7,298 nucleotides of DNA from Oligosphaeraceae bacterium (GTDB lineage: Bacteria > Verrucomicrobiota > Lentisphaeria > Oligosphaerales > Oligosphaeraceae), in NCBI GenBank assembly GCA_012515455.1, contig JAAYYJ010000171.1, positions 1 through 7,298 of the forward strand. Reading direction: 5' to 3'. The position numbers and the translations under genes were made by a program. Every line of letters begins with the position of its first letter. The first letter of the stretch is position 1. Positions 1-5,289 of the stretch are shown here, one piece after another. The notes below the pieces were generated by a model that had not been told where the DNA came from, searched no databases, and worked only from the letters and a program-made list of their open reading frames with translations.

Positions 1-655
1 CCCGGGTCAGAGGCTGGCCGGATTTGGAAACGAAGAACGTGAGGGCCCGGCCCGAGGGGTCCAGGCAGGGGCGCCCTTTCTGCAGATATCGCCCCAGGAT
101 TTTCCAGGCACTGCGCCCGAAGGGCACCAGACGTTCCTTGCTGCCTTTGCCGCTGACCCGGACTACTCCGCGCTCAAAATCGACCTTGTCCAGCCGTAAG
201 GCGGTGATTTCCGAGGCCCGCAGTCCGGAAGCGTAGAGCAGCTCCAGCAGGGCGCGGTTGCGGATTTCCAGAGGGGAATTGGCTTTGAAGGCTCCCAGCA
301 ATGCTTCGACTTCGCTGAGATGGAGAAAATCCGGCACCAGCTTCCAGAGTCTGGGGCTGTCCATCACGCCGGTGATATCGGCGGGGATGACATGCTCCCG
401 GGTCAGATAGCGGAAGAACATCCGGATGGAGACCAGGCGGCGGGCCAGGGTGGTGGAAGCCAGGCCGCCGAGCTTGCCGTCTTCCAGGAAATCCAGGATG
501 TCCTCCCGCCGGACCCCGGCCAGGCTGTCGCAGGCGTGCTGCTGCAGGAAGTCCAGAAATTGCTGCAGGTCATTGGCGTAGCTCTGGACGGTATTGGGGG
601 ACAGCCCGTGTTCCAGGACCAGCAGGTCGAGAAAATTCTGGCGGTGATTCTGCAT
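1..655 (-). CDS. xerD: Tyrosine site-specific recombinase, XerD/XerC type (partial, C-terminus beyond left edge)
   Basis: Reading the minus strand from ATG at 655 gives 218 residues open to the window edge. XerC/XerD recombinases act at dif in the chromosome terminus to resolve chromosome dimers in the cytoplasm. Residues 1-90 form the SAM-like N-terminal core-binding domain (FLDLLVLEHGLSPNTVQSY near residues 8-26). The catalytic domain starts near residue 110 and shows the motif YASGLRASEI with the first catalytic Arg at 146, and GKGSKERLVPFG with the beta-hairpin catalytic Lys at 170, the 24-residue spacing found in E. coli XerD. The HxxR, His/Trp and nucleophilic Tyr lie outside the window. 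The short N-terminus and close motif match favour the housekeeping Xer family over a phage integrase; XerD is slightly preferred over XerC by segments such as SPRLWKLVPDFL and VVRVSGKGSKERLVP, but this is not settled. The gene diverges from the next one. Its own Shine-Dalgarno is weak (GGGG about 14 bases upstream). Confidence 0.9.
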   Translation of the reverse strand, partial: MQNHRQNFLDLLVLEHGLSPNTVQSYANDLQQFLDFLQQHACDSLAGVRREDILDFLEDGKLGGLASTTLARRLVSIRMFFRYLTREHVIPADITGVMDSPRLWKLVPDFLHLSEVEALLGAFKANSPLEIRNRALLELLYASGLRASEITALRLDKVDFERGVVRVSGKGSKERLVPFGRSAWKILGRYLQKGRPCLDPSGRALTFFVSKSGQPLTR

Positions 656-671
656 AGCCCAAAAGATATCC

Positions 672-698
672 CCGGGCCTGCATTTTGCAAGTCCCCGG
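672..698 (-). other. Imperfect hairpin in the leader of the recombinase gene
   Basis: CCGGG (672-676) can pair with CCCGG (694-698), and inside it TGCA (679-682) with TGCA (686-689) around a TTT loop; unpaired CC and AGTC make an internal loop. It lies 17-43 bases upstream of the recombinase start, so it would fall in or near the 5' leader of that transcript. There is no T tract, so it is not a terminator. In GC-rich DNA such a structure can arise by chance. Confidence 0.2.
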
Positions 699-801
699 CG
701 GGTAAAAATCCCCCTCCCCGCGGTGGTTGTTTGCAGGCTCCGGACGCATTCGGGGCGAAGGGCAAAAACCGGCAAAAGCAAAGAAATGTCCTGCTTCTGG
801 C

Positions 802-830
802 TTGCAGTCAGGGCATTCACGGCTTATGCT
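802..830 (+). promoter_or_regulatory. Candidate sigma70-type promoter for the plus-strand operon
   Basis: TTGCAG (802-807) and TATGCT (825-830) are separated by exactly 17 bases, placing transcription start near 837 in the divergent intergenic region, about 45 bases before the ATG at 881. The -35 matches consensus at three of six positions and the -10 at four of six, so the call relies on spacing and position. If it is used, the AAGGAG at 831-836 would lie upstream of the transcript start and could not act as a ribosome binding site. Confidence 0.3.
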
Positions 831-836
831 AAGGAG
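831..836 (+). promoter_or_regulatory. Strong Shine-Dalgarno-like AAGGAG without an obvious major gene
   Basis: AAGGAG is the best Shine-Dalgarno match in the intergenic region but sits 44 bases from the ATG at 881 and 20 bases from the in-frame TTG at 857, too far for either. It is correctly placed (7-base spacer) for the GTG at 844 that opens a 14-codon ORF. Confidence 0.35.
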
Positions 837-843
837 ATTACCG

Positions 844-888
844 GTGATATCAATTATTGGCCATAGAAATGGAGCTCAGCATGAATAA
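844..888 (+). CDS. Possible 14-residue leader ORF upstream of the DUF4380-like gene
   Basis: GTG at 844 follows AAGGAG with a 7-base spacer and opens 14 codons (MISIIGHRNGAQHE) ending in TAA at 886-888. The stop lies eight bases into the following gene, whose ATG is at 881, giving the arrangement ATGAATAA. Such an overlap would permit translational coupling. Nothing in the peptide (no run of one amino acid, no known arrest motif) points to an attenuation mechanism. It may be a chance ORF, particularly if the promoter at 802-830 is real and transcription begins after the AAGGAG. Confidence 0.2.
   Translation: MISIIGHRNGAQHE
871..874 (+). promoter_or_regulatory. Ribosome binding site that sets the start of the DUF4380-like gene
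   Basis: GGAG followed by a 6-base spacer precedes the ATG at 881. Two alternative in-frame starts upstream, TTG at 857 and ATG at 869, have no well-placed Shine-Dalgarno, so 881 is chosen. Confidence 0.6.
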
Positions 889-1852
889 ATGCACTGTCGG
901 CAGTCATAAGGATTGCGTGGAATTTGTCAACGGCGATTTCCGCATTGCCGTCACCACCAAGGTCGGTCCGCGGGTCATCGGCTGTTATATCGGCGGCGAC
1001 GAGAATCTGTTTGCGGTTCTGCCAGGCCGGCAGATGAAAGGCCTGAACAACGGCTTCAAGCTCTATGGCGGGCATCGCCTCTGGCATTCTCCTGAGGACA
1101 AACCCCGCAGCTACCAGCCCGACAATGACCCGGTCGAGGTGGAGGAGTTCAATGACGGCATTGAATTCTCCGCTCCGGTTGAGCCGCTGACCGGCATTCG
1201 CAAGCGCATCCGGATTGAGCAAGGCAACCTCGGTCTGTTTGTGGTCACCCACACACTCGAAAACTGCGGGCAGTGGGAAGTCGAGCTGGCGCCCTGGGCC
1301 CTGTCCGTGATGGCTCCTGGGGGCATGGCAGTGATCCCCCAGAAGCGCGATCAACTCGGATATCCTTATGCCCCGGACCGTTCGCTGGTGCTCTGGCCCT
1401 ATTCGAGCTATGCCGACCCGCGCTTAGTCATGGGCGAGGAGTATTTTTTCCTGAAGCAGGACAGCGCCTGCCCAGACCCGATCAAGATCGGCTTTAATGC
1501 TGAGAGCGGCTGGATCGGCTATGTCCGCAACGGCAAGGCGTTGATTAAATATTTTGATTTGTTTACTGACGACGCTGAGGTGGATTATCCTGATCACGGC
1601 TGCTCGGTGGAGTCGTACAGCTGCGCCGATTTCTGTGAGATTGAGACTCTGGCACCGTTGGAAATCCTGCAGCCGGGAGAATGCGCCGAGCATGTCGAGT
1701 ACTGGCAGGGACTCAGCGGCCTGCCGGAAATCAACTCCGAGGCGGATTTCAAGGAATTCGTCGAACCGCAGCTGCTCTGCTTTGAAGACCCTGCGGATGA
1801 GGATTTCGATTACGGTTGCTGCGGTGAGGACGACTGCAACTGCCAGCACTAA
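881..1852 (+). CDS. DUF4380-like protein (galactose mutarotase-type fold) with Cys-rich C-terminal tail
   Basis: The product is 323 residues with no signal peptide or membrane segment, so it is probably cytoplasmic. It resembles DUF4380 proteins, which are predicted to have the beta-sandwich fold of galactose mutarotase and glycoside-hydrolase accessory domains; no reaction is established. Recognisable features are the N-terminal strand segment VGPRVIG (28-34), the family-like GGHRLWHSPE (63-72), THTLEN (123-128), the APWALSVMAPGG segment (137-148), and CEIETLAPL followed by PGE and H-E-W (252-275), the latter resembling the late conserved block of mutarotase-like folds. A carbohydrate-binding or sugar-epimerising role is inference only. 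After residue 300 the chain becomes acidic and ends in a tail with Cys at 313, 314, 319 and 321 and a terminal His, possibly a metal site or a disulfide pair. It is the first large gene of the plus-strand unit; the next gene starts 16 bases after its stop. Family assignment is from motif memory. Confidence 0.75.
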   Translation: MNKCTVGSHKDCVEFVNGDFRIAVTTKVGPRVIGCYIGGDENLFAVLPGRQMKGLNNGFKLYGGHRLWHSPEDKPRSYQPDNDPVEVEEFNDGIEFSAPVEPLTGIRKRIRIEQGNLGLFVVTHTLENCGQWEVELAPWALSVMAPGGMAVIPQKRDQLGYPYAPDRSLVLWPYSSYADPRLVMGEEYFFLKQDSACPDPIKIGFNAESGWIGYVRNGKALIKYFDLFTDDAEVDYPDHGCSVESYSCADFCEIETLAPLEILQPGECAEHVEYWQGLSGLPEINSEADFKEFVEPQLLCFEDPADEDFDYGCCGEDDCNCQH

Positions 1853-1868
1853 GCAGACCGGAGCAGCA

Positions 1869-2630
1869 ATGCTGGTACTGGTCGCTGATCTGCACCTGCG
1901 GGAAAACACTCCCGCCGAGCAGGATTTCCGGGCGTTCCTGCGCCGGTTGTCCGCCGGAACCGACGATGTGTGCTTCCTAGGCGATATCATGGAATTGTGG
2001 ATCGCCCTGCCGGCTTTTGAGAATGACCTGCAGCGCGATTTCCTGGCGTGGTGCCGGCAGGAATTGCCGCGCCGGAAGATTTATCTGCTCGAGGGCAATC
2101 ACGAGTTCTTTGTCGTCCGGCACCACCGCGACTGCTTCAGCGCCGCCGCTGAGAATTGCCTGCAGCTGGGCGGGAATCTGTTCTGTCATGGTGATGCCAT
2201 CCTGACCGGGAATGGCCGCGGCCATCTGCTGTTCCGATGGTTCAGCAAATGCCGCCTGGCCCATTGCCTGCTTGAGTATCTGCCCTGCGCCCACCATCTC
2301 GTAGCCAGAATCCAGGCCGTAATGCAGAAGCGTTCGCTGGGATACTCCCGGGCTTTCCCGGCGCAGGCGGTCGAGGCCTGGTCCAAAGAGCAGTTCGCCG
2401 CCGGGAGCAAGAATGTCTTCCTGGGGCATTTCCATCGGGAATATCGCCGGCAGCGCCGCAACGGGCAGAATCTGTTCTGTCTGCCCGACTGGAAGAAACG
2501 CCAGGAAATAGCCGTGTATGACCCCGCCGACGGGACGTACCGCGTCCTGCCCTGGCGGAGCTATGCCGCCAGCAAGCGGGGGCGTACCATGGGCACAGAC
2601 ACTGATTGTGCAAGCAAAACAGGGAATTAA
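1869..2630 (+). CDS. LpxH-like UDP-2,3-diacylglucosamine diphosphatase / calcineurin-type metallophosphoesterase
   Basis: ATG at 1869 has GGAG at 1860-1863 (5-base spacer) and gives 253 residues. The full calcineurin-like metal set is present in order: DLH (Asp7, His9), GDIMELW (Asp39), GNHE (Asn77, His78), CHGD (His107) and GHFH (His187, His189). This order and spacing closely track LpxH, which cleaves UDP-2,3-diacylglucosamine to lipid X and UMP at the inner membrane face in lipid A synthesis, and the length (about 240 in LpxH) agrees. One difference is GNHE where E. coli LpxH has GNRD, so a related phosphodiesterase or pyrophosphatase activity remains possible. The middle (residues 110-160) is the variable, basic and aromatic helical insert where LpxH carries its acyl-chain lid. 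The last 25 residues are basic and low in hydrophobics, without a recognised motif. The gene ends 5 bases before the next ATG, arguing for co-transcription with the SDR-like gene. Confidence 0.8.
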   Translation: MLVLVADLHLRENTPAEQDFRAFLRRLSAGTDDVCFLGDIMELWIALPAFENDLQRDFLAWCRQELPRRKIYLLEGNHEFFVVRHHRDCFSAAAENCLQLGGNLFCHGDAILTGNGRGHLLFRWFSKCRLAHCLLEYLPCAHHLVARIQAVMQKRSLGYSRAFPAQAVEAWSKEQFAAGSKNVFLGHFHREYRRQRRNGQNLFCLPDWKKRQEIAVYDPADGTYRVLPWRSYAASKRGRTMGTDTDCASKTGN

Positions 2631-2635
2631 TCGAT

Positions 2636-3658
2636 ATGTTGTTGCCGGAAAGCATCACTTCTGTGGCTCAATTGGATGATTTGCTGAGCCAGCCCAGCGA
2701 GCGTCTGCTGGATTTTTTTCGTCACCTGGAAGGTGATATGATGATCATCGGTGCGTCCGGCAAGACCGGGCCGACCTTGGCCCGGATGGCCATCCGGGCC
2801 GTAAAATCCTGCGGCAGTGGCCAGAAGGTTTACGTGGTCGCGCGTTCCGCCATGGATGACCTGGTTGCGGCGGGCTGCCAGGCCATCCGCTGCGATTTGT
2901 CCGACTGGGAGGCCGTAAGCAGACTGCCACGGGTGAAGAATGTGATCTTCCTGGTTGGATTCAAATTTGGCGCCGAAGCGGCGAAATCACAGACCTGGGC
3001 CATGAACACCATCGTGCCTTACCATGTCGCCAGGCATTTCCAGGGCAGCCGCATTGTCTCCCTGTCAACCGGTTGCGTCTATCCGGTCATGCACCTGAGC
3101 AGCGGTGGGGCTACGGAGCAGACTCCGCCTGAACCCGTGGGCGAATACGCGCAGTCCTGCCTGGGACGGGAACGGATGTTCGATTTTTTTGCCGACCGCA
3201 AACTCGAGTCAGTGGTGCACATCCGCTTGAATTATGCTGTGGAATGCCGTTATGGCGTATTGCGTGACATCGGCGAGAAGGTGCTGCATGGTGAGCCATT
3301 GGACCTGACTACCGGCTACGCCAATGTGATCTGGCAGGGCGATGCGGCGGAGCAGATATTGCTCTCGTTGTCGCTGGCCGCCGCGCCGGCTATGATTCTC
3401 AATCTGACCGGCCCGGAATGTTTTGCCATTCGCCAGGTCGCGGAGGAATTCGGGCGGCTGCTGGGCAAAGCACCGGTATTCGCAGGCGAGCCGAACGGCT
3501 ATGGTTATTTGAACAATGCGGCCAAAGCCGGCGAGCTGTTCGGTTATCCGCGGGTGCCCCTGAATACTATCATCAAATGGACCGCCGGGTGGCTCCGGAA
3601 TGACGGCCCCTCCCTGGGTAAGCCGACTCATTTCCAGACCCAGGACGGAAAATACTGA
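2636..3658 (+). CDS. NAD(P)-dependent epimerase/dehydratase-like protein (extended SDR) with Lys-to-Cys active site
   Basis: The ATG at 2636 gives 340 residues; AGGG at 2621-2624 lies somewhat far (11 bases) upstream, and an in-frame TTG at 2606 is an unlikely alternative because it would overlap the previous gene. After a 30-residue helical N-terminal extension (LDDLLSQPSERLLDFF) comes the Rossmann segment MMIIGASGKTGPTLARMA with the GxxGxxG turn at 39-45. CDLSD (86-90) matches the usual acidic adenine-contact loop, VIFLVGFKFG (103-112) the fourth strand, and STGCVYP (144-150) carries the catalytic Ser/Thr region. The active-site tetrad motif YxxxK reads YAQSC: Tyr171 is present but the Lys position is Cys175. 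The C-terminal substrate domain contains NVIWQGDAAE and LNLTGPE, typical of nucleotide-sugar epimerase relatives. The protein is expected to be cytoplasmic and to bind NAD(P); the substrate is unknown. I recall the same YAQSC pattern in relatives from PVC-group genomes, so this may be a family trait and not decay. Confidence 0.8.
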   Translation: MLLPESITSVAQLDDLLSQPSERLLDFFRHLEGDMMIIGASGKTGPTLARMAIRAVKSCGSGQKVYVVARSAMDDLVAAGCQAIRCDLSDWEAVSRLPRVKNVIFLVGFKFGAEAAKSQTWAMNTIVPYHVARHFQGSRIVSLSTGCVYPVMHLSSGGATEQTPPEPVGEYAQSCLGRERMFDFFADRKLESVVHIRLNYAVECRYGVLRDIGEKVLHGEPLDLTTGYANVIWQGDAAEQILLSLSLAAAPAMILNLTGPECFAIRQVAEEFGRLLGKAPVFAGEPNGYGYLNNAAKAGELFGYPRVPLNTIIKWTAGWLRNDGPSLGKPTHFQTQDGKY

Positions 3659-3664
3659 TCCGAC

Positions 3665-3687
3665 GCTGCACTTCATTGCAGTGCAGT
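3665..3687 (+). terminator. Hairpin after the SDR-like gene, weak terminator or processing site
   Basis: CTGCACT (3666-3672) and AGTGCAG (3680-3686) are perfect inverted repeats around a 7-base loop, extendable by a G-U pair (3665/3687). It starts 7 bases after the SDR-like stop. The downstream sequence TTGCTTGTTAACC has only scattered T, so an intrinsic terminator is doubtful; an RNA processing or stabilising stem between genes of one transcript is equally possible. Confidence 0.35.
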
Positions 3688-3722
3688 TGCTTGTTAACCA
3701 CTACCGGTTTGAGGATATCATT

Positions 3723-4790
3723 ATGAATTTGGGCATCATTGGCCTGCCTCAGGTGGGCAAAAAAACCGTCTTCCAGTTATTGACCGGCCTGCCGGCCGAC
3801 AAAGCCCCGACCAAGGACGGCATGGTCCACGGCGTGGCCGCGGTGCGTGATGCCCGGGTCGAGGTCCTCAGTGCGATGTTCAAGCCCAAGAAGACGAAGT
3901 TTGCGGAATTCGAGCTGGTTCTCCCGCCGGACATCCAGCCGGACAATGCGCGGTCGGCTGCCTGGCTGGAGCCTATCCGCCGCACTGATGCGCTGATCCA
4001 CGTAGTGCGGTCCTTCGAGGCCGACAGCGTCTTCCATATTCTCAACAGCGTTGATCCCGCTCGCGACATCGAGACCGTGGAACTGGAATTCCTGTTCGCG
4101 GACCTGGCCATGACAGAGTTGCGTCTGGAGCGCCTGCAGAAGGAACTGCGGGTCAAGGCTACGCCGCAGAAGGAGAAAGAGAAGGAAGTAATTGCCCGCT
4201 GCCAGGCGCAGCTGCAAAAAGAACTGCCCCTGCGCAATCTGGAGTTCAATGAAGAGGAAATGCGCTTGATCCGGTCGTTGCAGTTCCTGACCCTGAAGCC
4301 GATGATCACGGTCATCAATGTCGGTGAAGACCTGGCGGAAGGGCAGGCCCGCAACGCCGCCCTGGTAGAGATGCTGCAGAACCGCGGCGATACCGTGGTG
4401 TTCCTCAGCGCGGCCATTGAGCAGGAGCTGCTGGCCCTCGATGAAGAGGAGCGCCTGGCTTTCATGGCTGACCTGGGACTGCATGAACCGGCCGCACACC
4501 GGCTGTCACGCTCAGCCTATAACTGCCTGGGGCTGATTAGTTTCTTTACCTGCGGACCGGATGAAGTGCGGGCCTGGACCATCCCGGCGGGTTATACCGC
4601 ACCGGAGGCCGCTGGACGCATCCATTCCGATCTGCAGCGGGGATTTATCCGGGCGGAAACCATCGCCTACGACGACCTGATCAAGTCTGGATCGGAGAAG
4701 GCTGCCAAGGAGGCCAAGCTGTATAAATTGAATGGCAAGGATTATGTGGTCAAGGACGGCGATATAATTGAGATCCGATTCAATGTCTAA
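3723..4790 (+). CDS. YchF/OLA1-like P-loop NTPase with TGS domain, divergent switch regions
   Basis: ATG at 3723 follows GAGG (3711-3714) with an 8-base spacer and gives 355 residues, close to the 363 of YchF. YchF proteins are ribosome-associated P-loop ATPases of the Obg group. The P-loop GLPQVGKKT is at 7-15. The motif before the helical arm, RRTDALIHVVRSFE (86-99), and the pattern DPARDIETVELEF (111-123) match the YchF segment leading into the coiled-coil arm (about 115-190, charged with Lys/Glu). NVGE (199-202) stands at the NxxE position that makes YchF prefer ATP. From about 271 to the end the TGS domain is strongly conserved: FFTCGPDEVRAWTIPAG, GRIHSDLQRGFIRAET, GKDYVVKDGDIIEIRFNV. 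In contrast the switch I signature (PF-TIEPN) and the switch II DxAG motif are absent: residues 60-75 read FAEFELVLPPDIQPDN where YchF has FVDIAGL. It is therefore probably a paralogue, not the housekeeping YchF, with altered or lost hydrolysis. The next gene overlaps its stop by 8 bases. Confidence 0.85.
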   Translation: MNLGIIGLPQVGKKTVFQLLTGLPADKAPTKDGMVHGVAAVRDARVEVLSAMFKPKKTKFAEFELVLPPDIQPDNARSAAWLEPIRRTDALIHVVRSFEADSVFHILNSVDPARDIETVELEFLFADLAMTELRLERLQKELRVKATPQKEKEKEVIARCQAQLQKELPLRNLEFNEEEMRLIRSLQFLTLKPMITVINVGEDLAEGQARNAALVEMLQNRGDTVVFLSAAIEQELLALDEEERLAFMADLGLHEPAAHRLSRSAYNCLGLISFFTCGPDEVRAWTIPAGYTAPEAAGRIHSDLQRGFIRAETIAYDDLIKSGSEKAAKEAKLYKLNGKDYVVKDGDIIEIRFNV

Positions 4791-5289
4791 CCTATCTCTG
4801 CGGGGGGCGAAGCAGCGCTTGCTCTCGCCCCGCATCTACATCTATACCGTGCTGCTGCTGGCACTGGCCTGGCTGATGCACCGTCAGGCCCAGCGCGCTA
4901 TCGAGGCCGGACAGCGTCCCCATGAGGACGCGAGCCCGTTCGCCGAATCAGAACCGCCGCCGGCGGATTTCCCGGTCAAGGACAGCCAACTGCGCGCCGT
5001 CGCCGGCCAGCGGCTCCCGCTGTTGCTGCTGTTGGGAAAACGCAGCTCTGAGCTGGCGCCCCTGCGGGAAGCACTGCTTCCCGCCTGGGGGAAGAAATAT
5101 TCTATTGTAGTGCTGCAGGCCGACGATGACGCTGCCCTGCTGCGCTATTTTAAGACCACCAGCTTGCCGGCCGCGATTTTATTCACTCCGGACAATGACG
5201 AACAGTCCCGCCAGGAGGCTCCGTTTGATGCTGGCAGTCTTGCTCTCTGGCTGCAGTCATTGCAACAGCAGGCGCCGGAAGTTCCCTGA
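4783..5289 (+). CDS. Membrane-anchored thioredoxin-fold protein lacking the CxxC motif
   Basis: ATG at 4783 overlaps the stop of the YchF-like gene (ATGTCTAA), with GAGAT at 4770-4774 as a modest ribosome binding site; 168 residues. A basic N-terminus (RGAKQR, SPR) precedes a single hydrophobic segment at about 17-32, consistent with an uncleaved signal anchor and a periplasmic C-terminal domain, followed by a Pro/Glu-rich linker (about 43-66). Residues 70-162 follow thioredoxin topology: strand LPLLLLLG (78-85), helix ELAPLREALLPAW, strand YSIVVLQADDD, helix AALLRYF, then TTSLPAAILF with Pro129 where thioredoxins have the cis-proline, and a last helix AGSLALWLQSL. The redox motif position after the first strand reads KRSS, with no cysteine anywhere in the protein, so it cannot be a disulfide oxidoreductase. 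A binding or scaffolding role is inference. Fold assignment is by pattern and needs structural confirmation. Its last 33 bases overlap the end of the convergent amidohydrolase gene. Confidence 0.7.
   Translation: MSNLSLRGAKQRLLSPRIYIYTVLLLALAWLMHRQAQRAIEAGQRPHEDASPFAESEPPPADFPVKDSQLRAVAGQRLPLLLLLGKRSSELAPLREALLPAWGKKYSIVVLQADDDAALLRYFKTTSLPAAILFTPDNDEQSRQEAPFDAGSLALWLQSLQQQAPEVP

Noticed and set aside
1..655. Integrase of a genomic island or integron
   Set aside because: The visible N-terminus and motifs match the short housekeeping XerC/XerD type, and no attachment repeats, tRNA gene or cassette-like arrays are seen nearby. The missing C-terminus keeps this from being certain.
701..730. GCGGG...CCCGC repeat around TAAAAATCC as an operator or terminator
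   Set aside because: The arms are short, low-complexity G/C runs without matched spacing to a promoter or a following T tract, so chance is the simpler explanation.
320..832. 170-codon plus-strand frame and a 120-codon minus-strand frame (403-765) near the recombinase
   Set aside because: Both are other-frame readings of the Xer-type gene at 1-655; the true frame carries the Arg and Lys catalytic motifs and simply lacks a stop because it runs off the window.
1424..1990. 188-codon minus-strand frame at the end of the DUF4380-like gene
   Set aside because: Antisense reading without a domain, overlapping two well-supported plus-strand genes.
3749..4499. Two long open frames (about 240 codons each) on the minus strand opposite the YchF-like gene
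   Set aside because: Composition is dominated by Arg/Ser or Gln/Leu as expected from antisense reading of GC-rich codons, no domain is visible, and the opposite strand encodes a clear YchF/TGS protein.
881..5289. The plus-strand genes as a new defence or mobile system
   Set aside because: None of the products is a nuclease, toxin, helicase or sensor of known defence type, and base composition is uniform with the neighbours; ordinary metabolic and envelope functions explain the domains.
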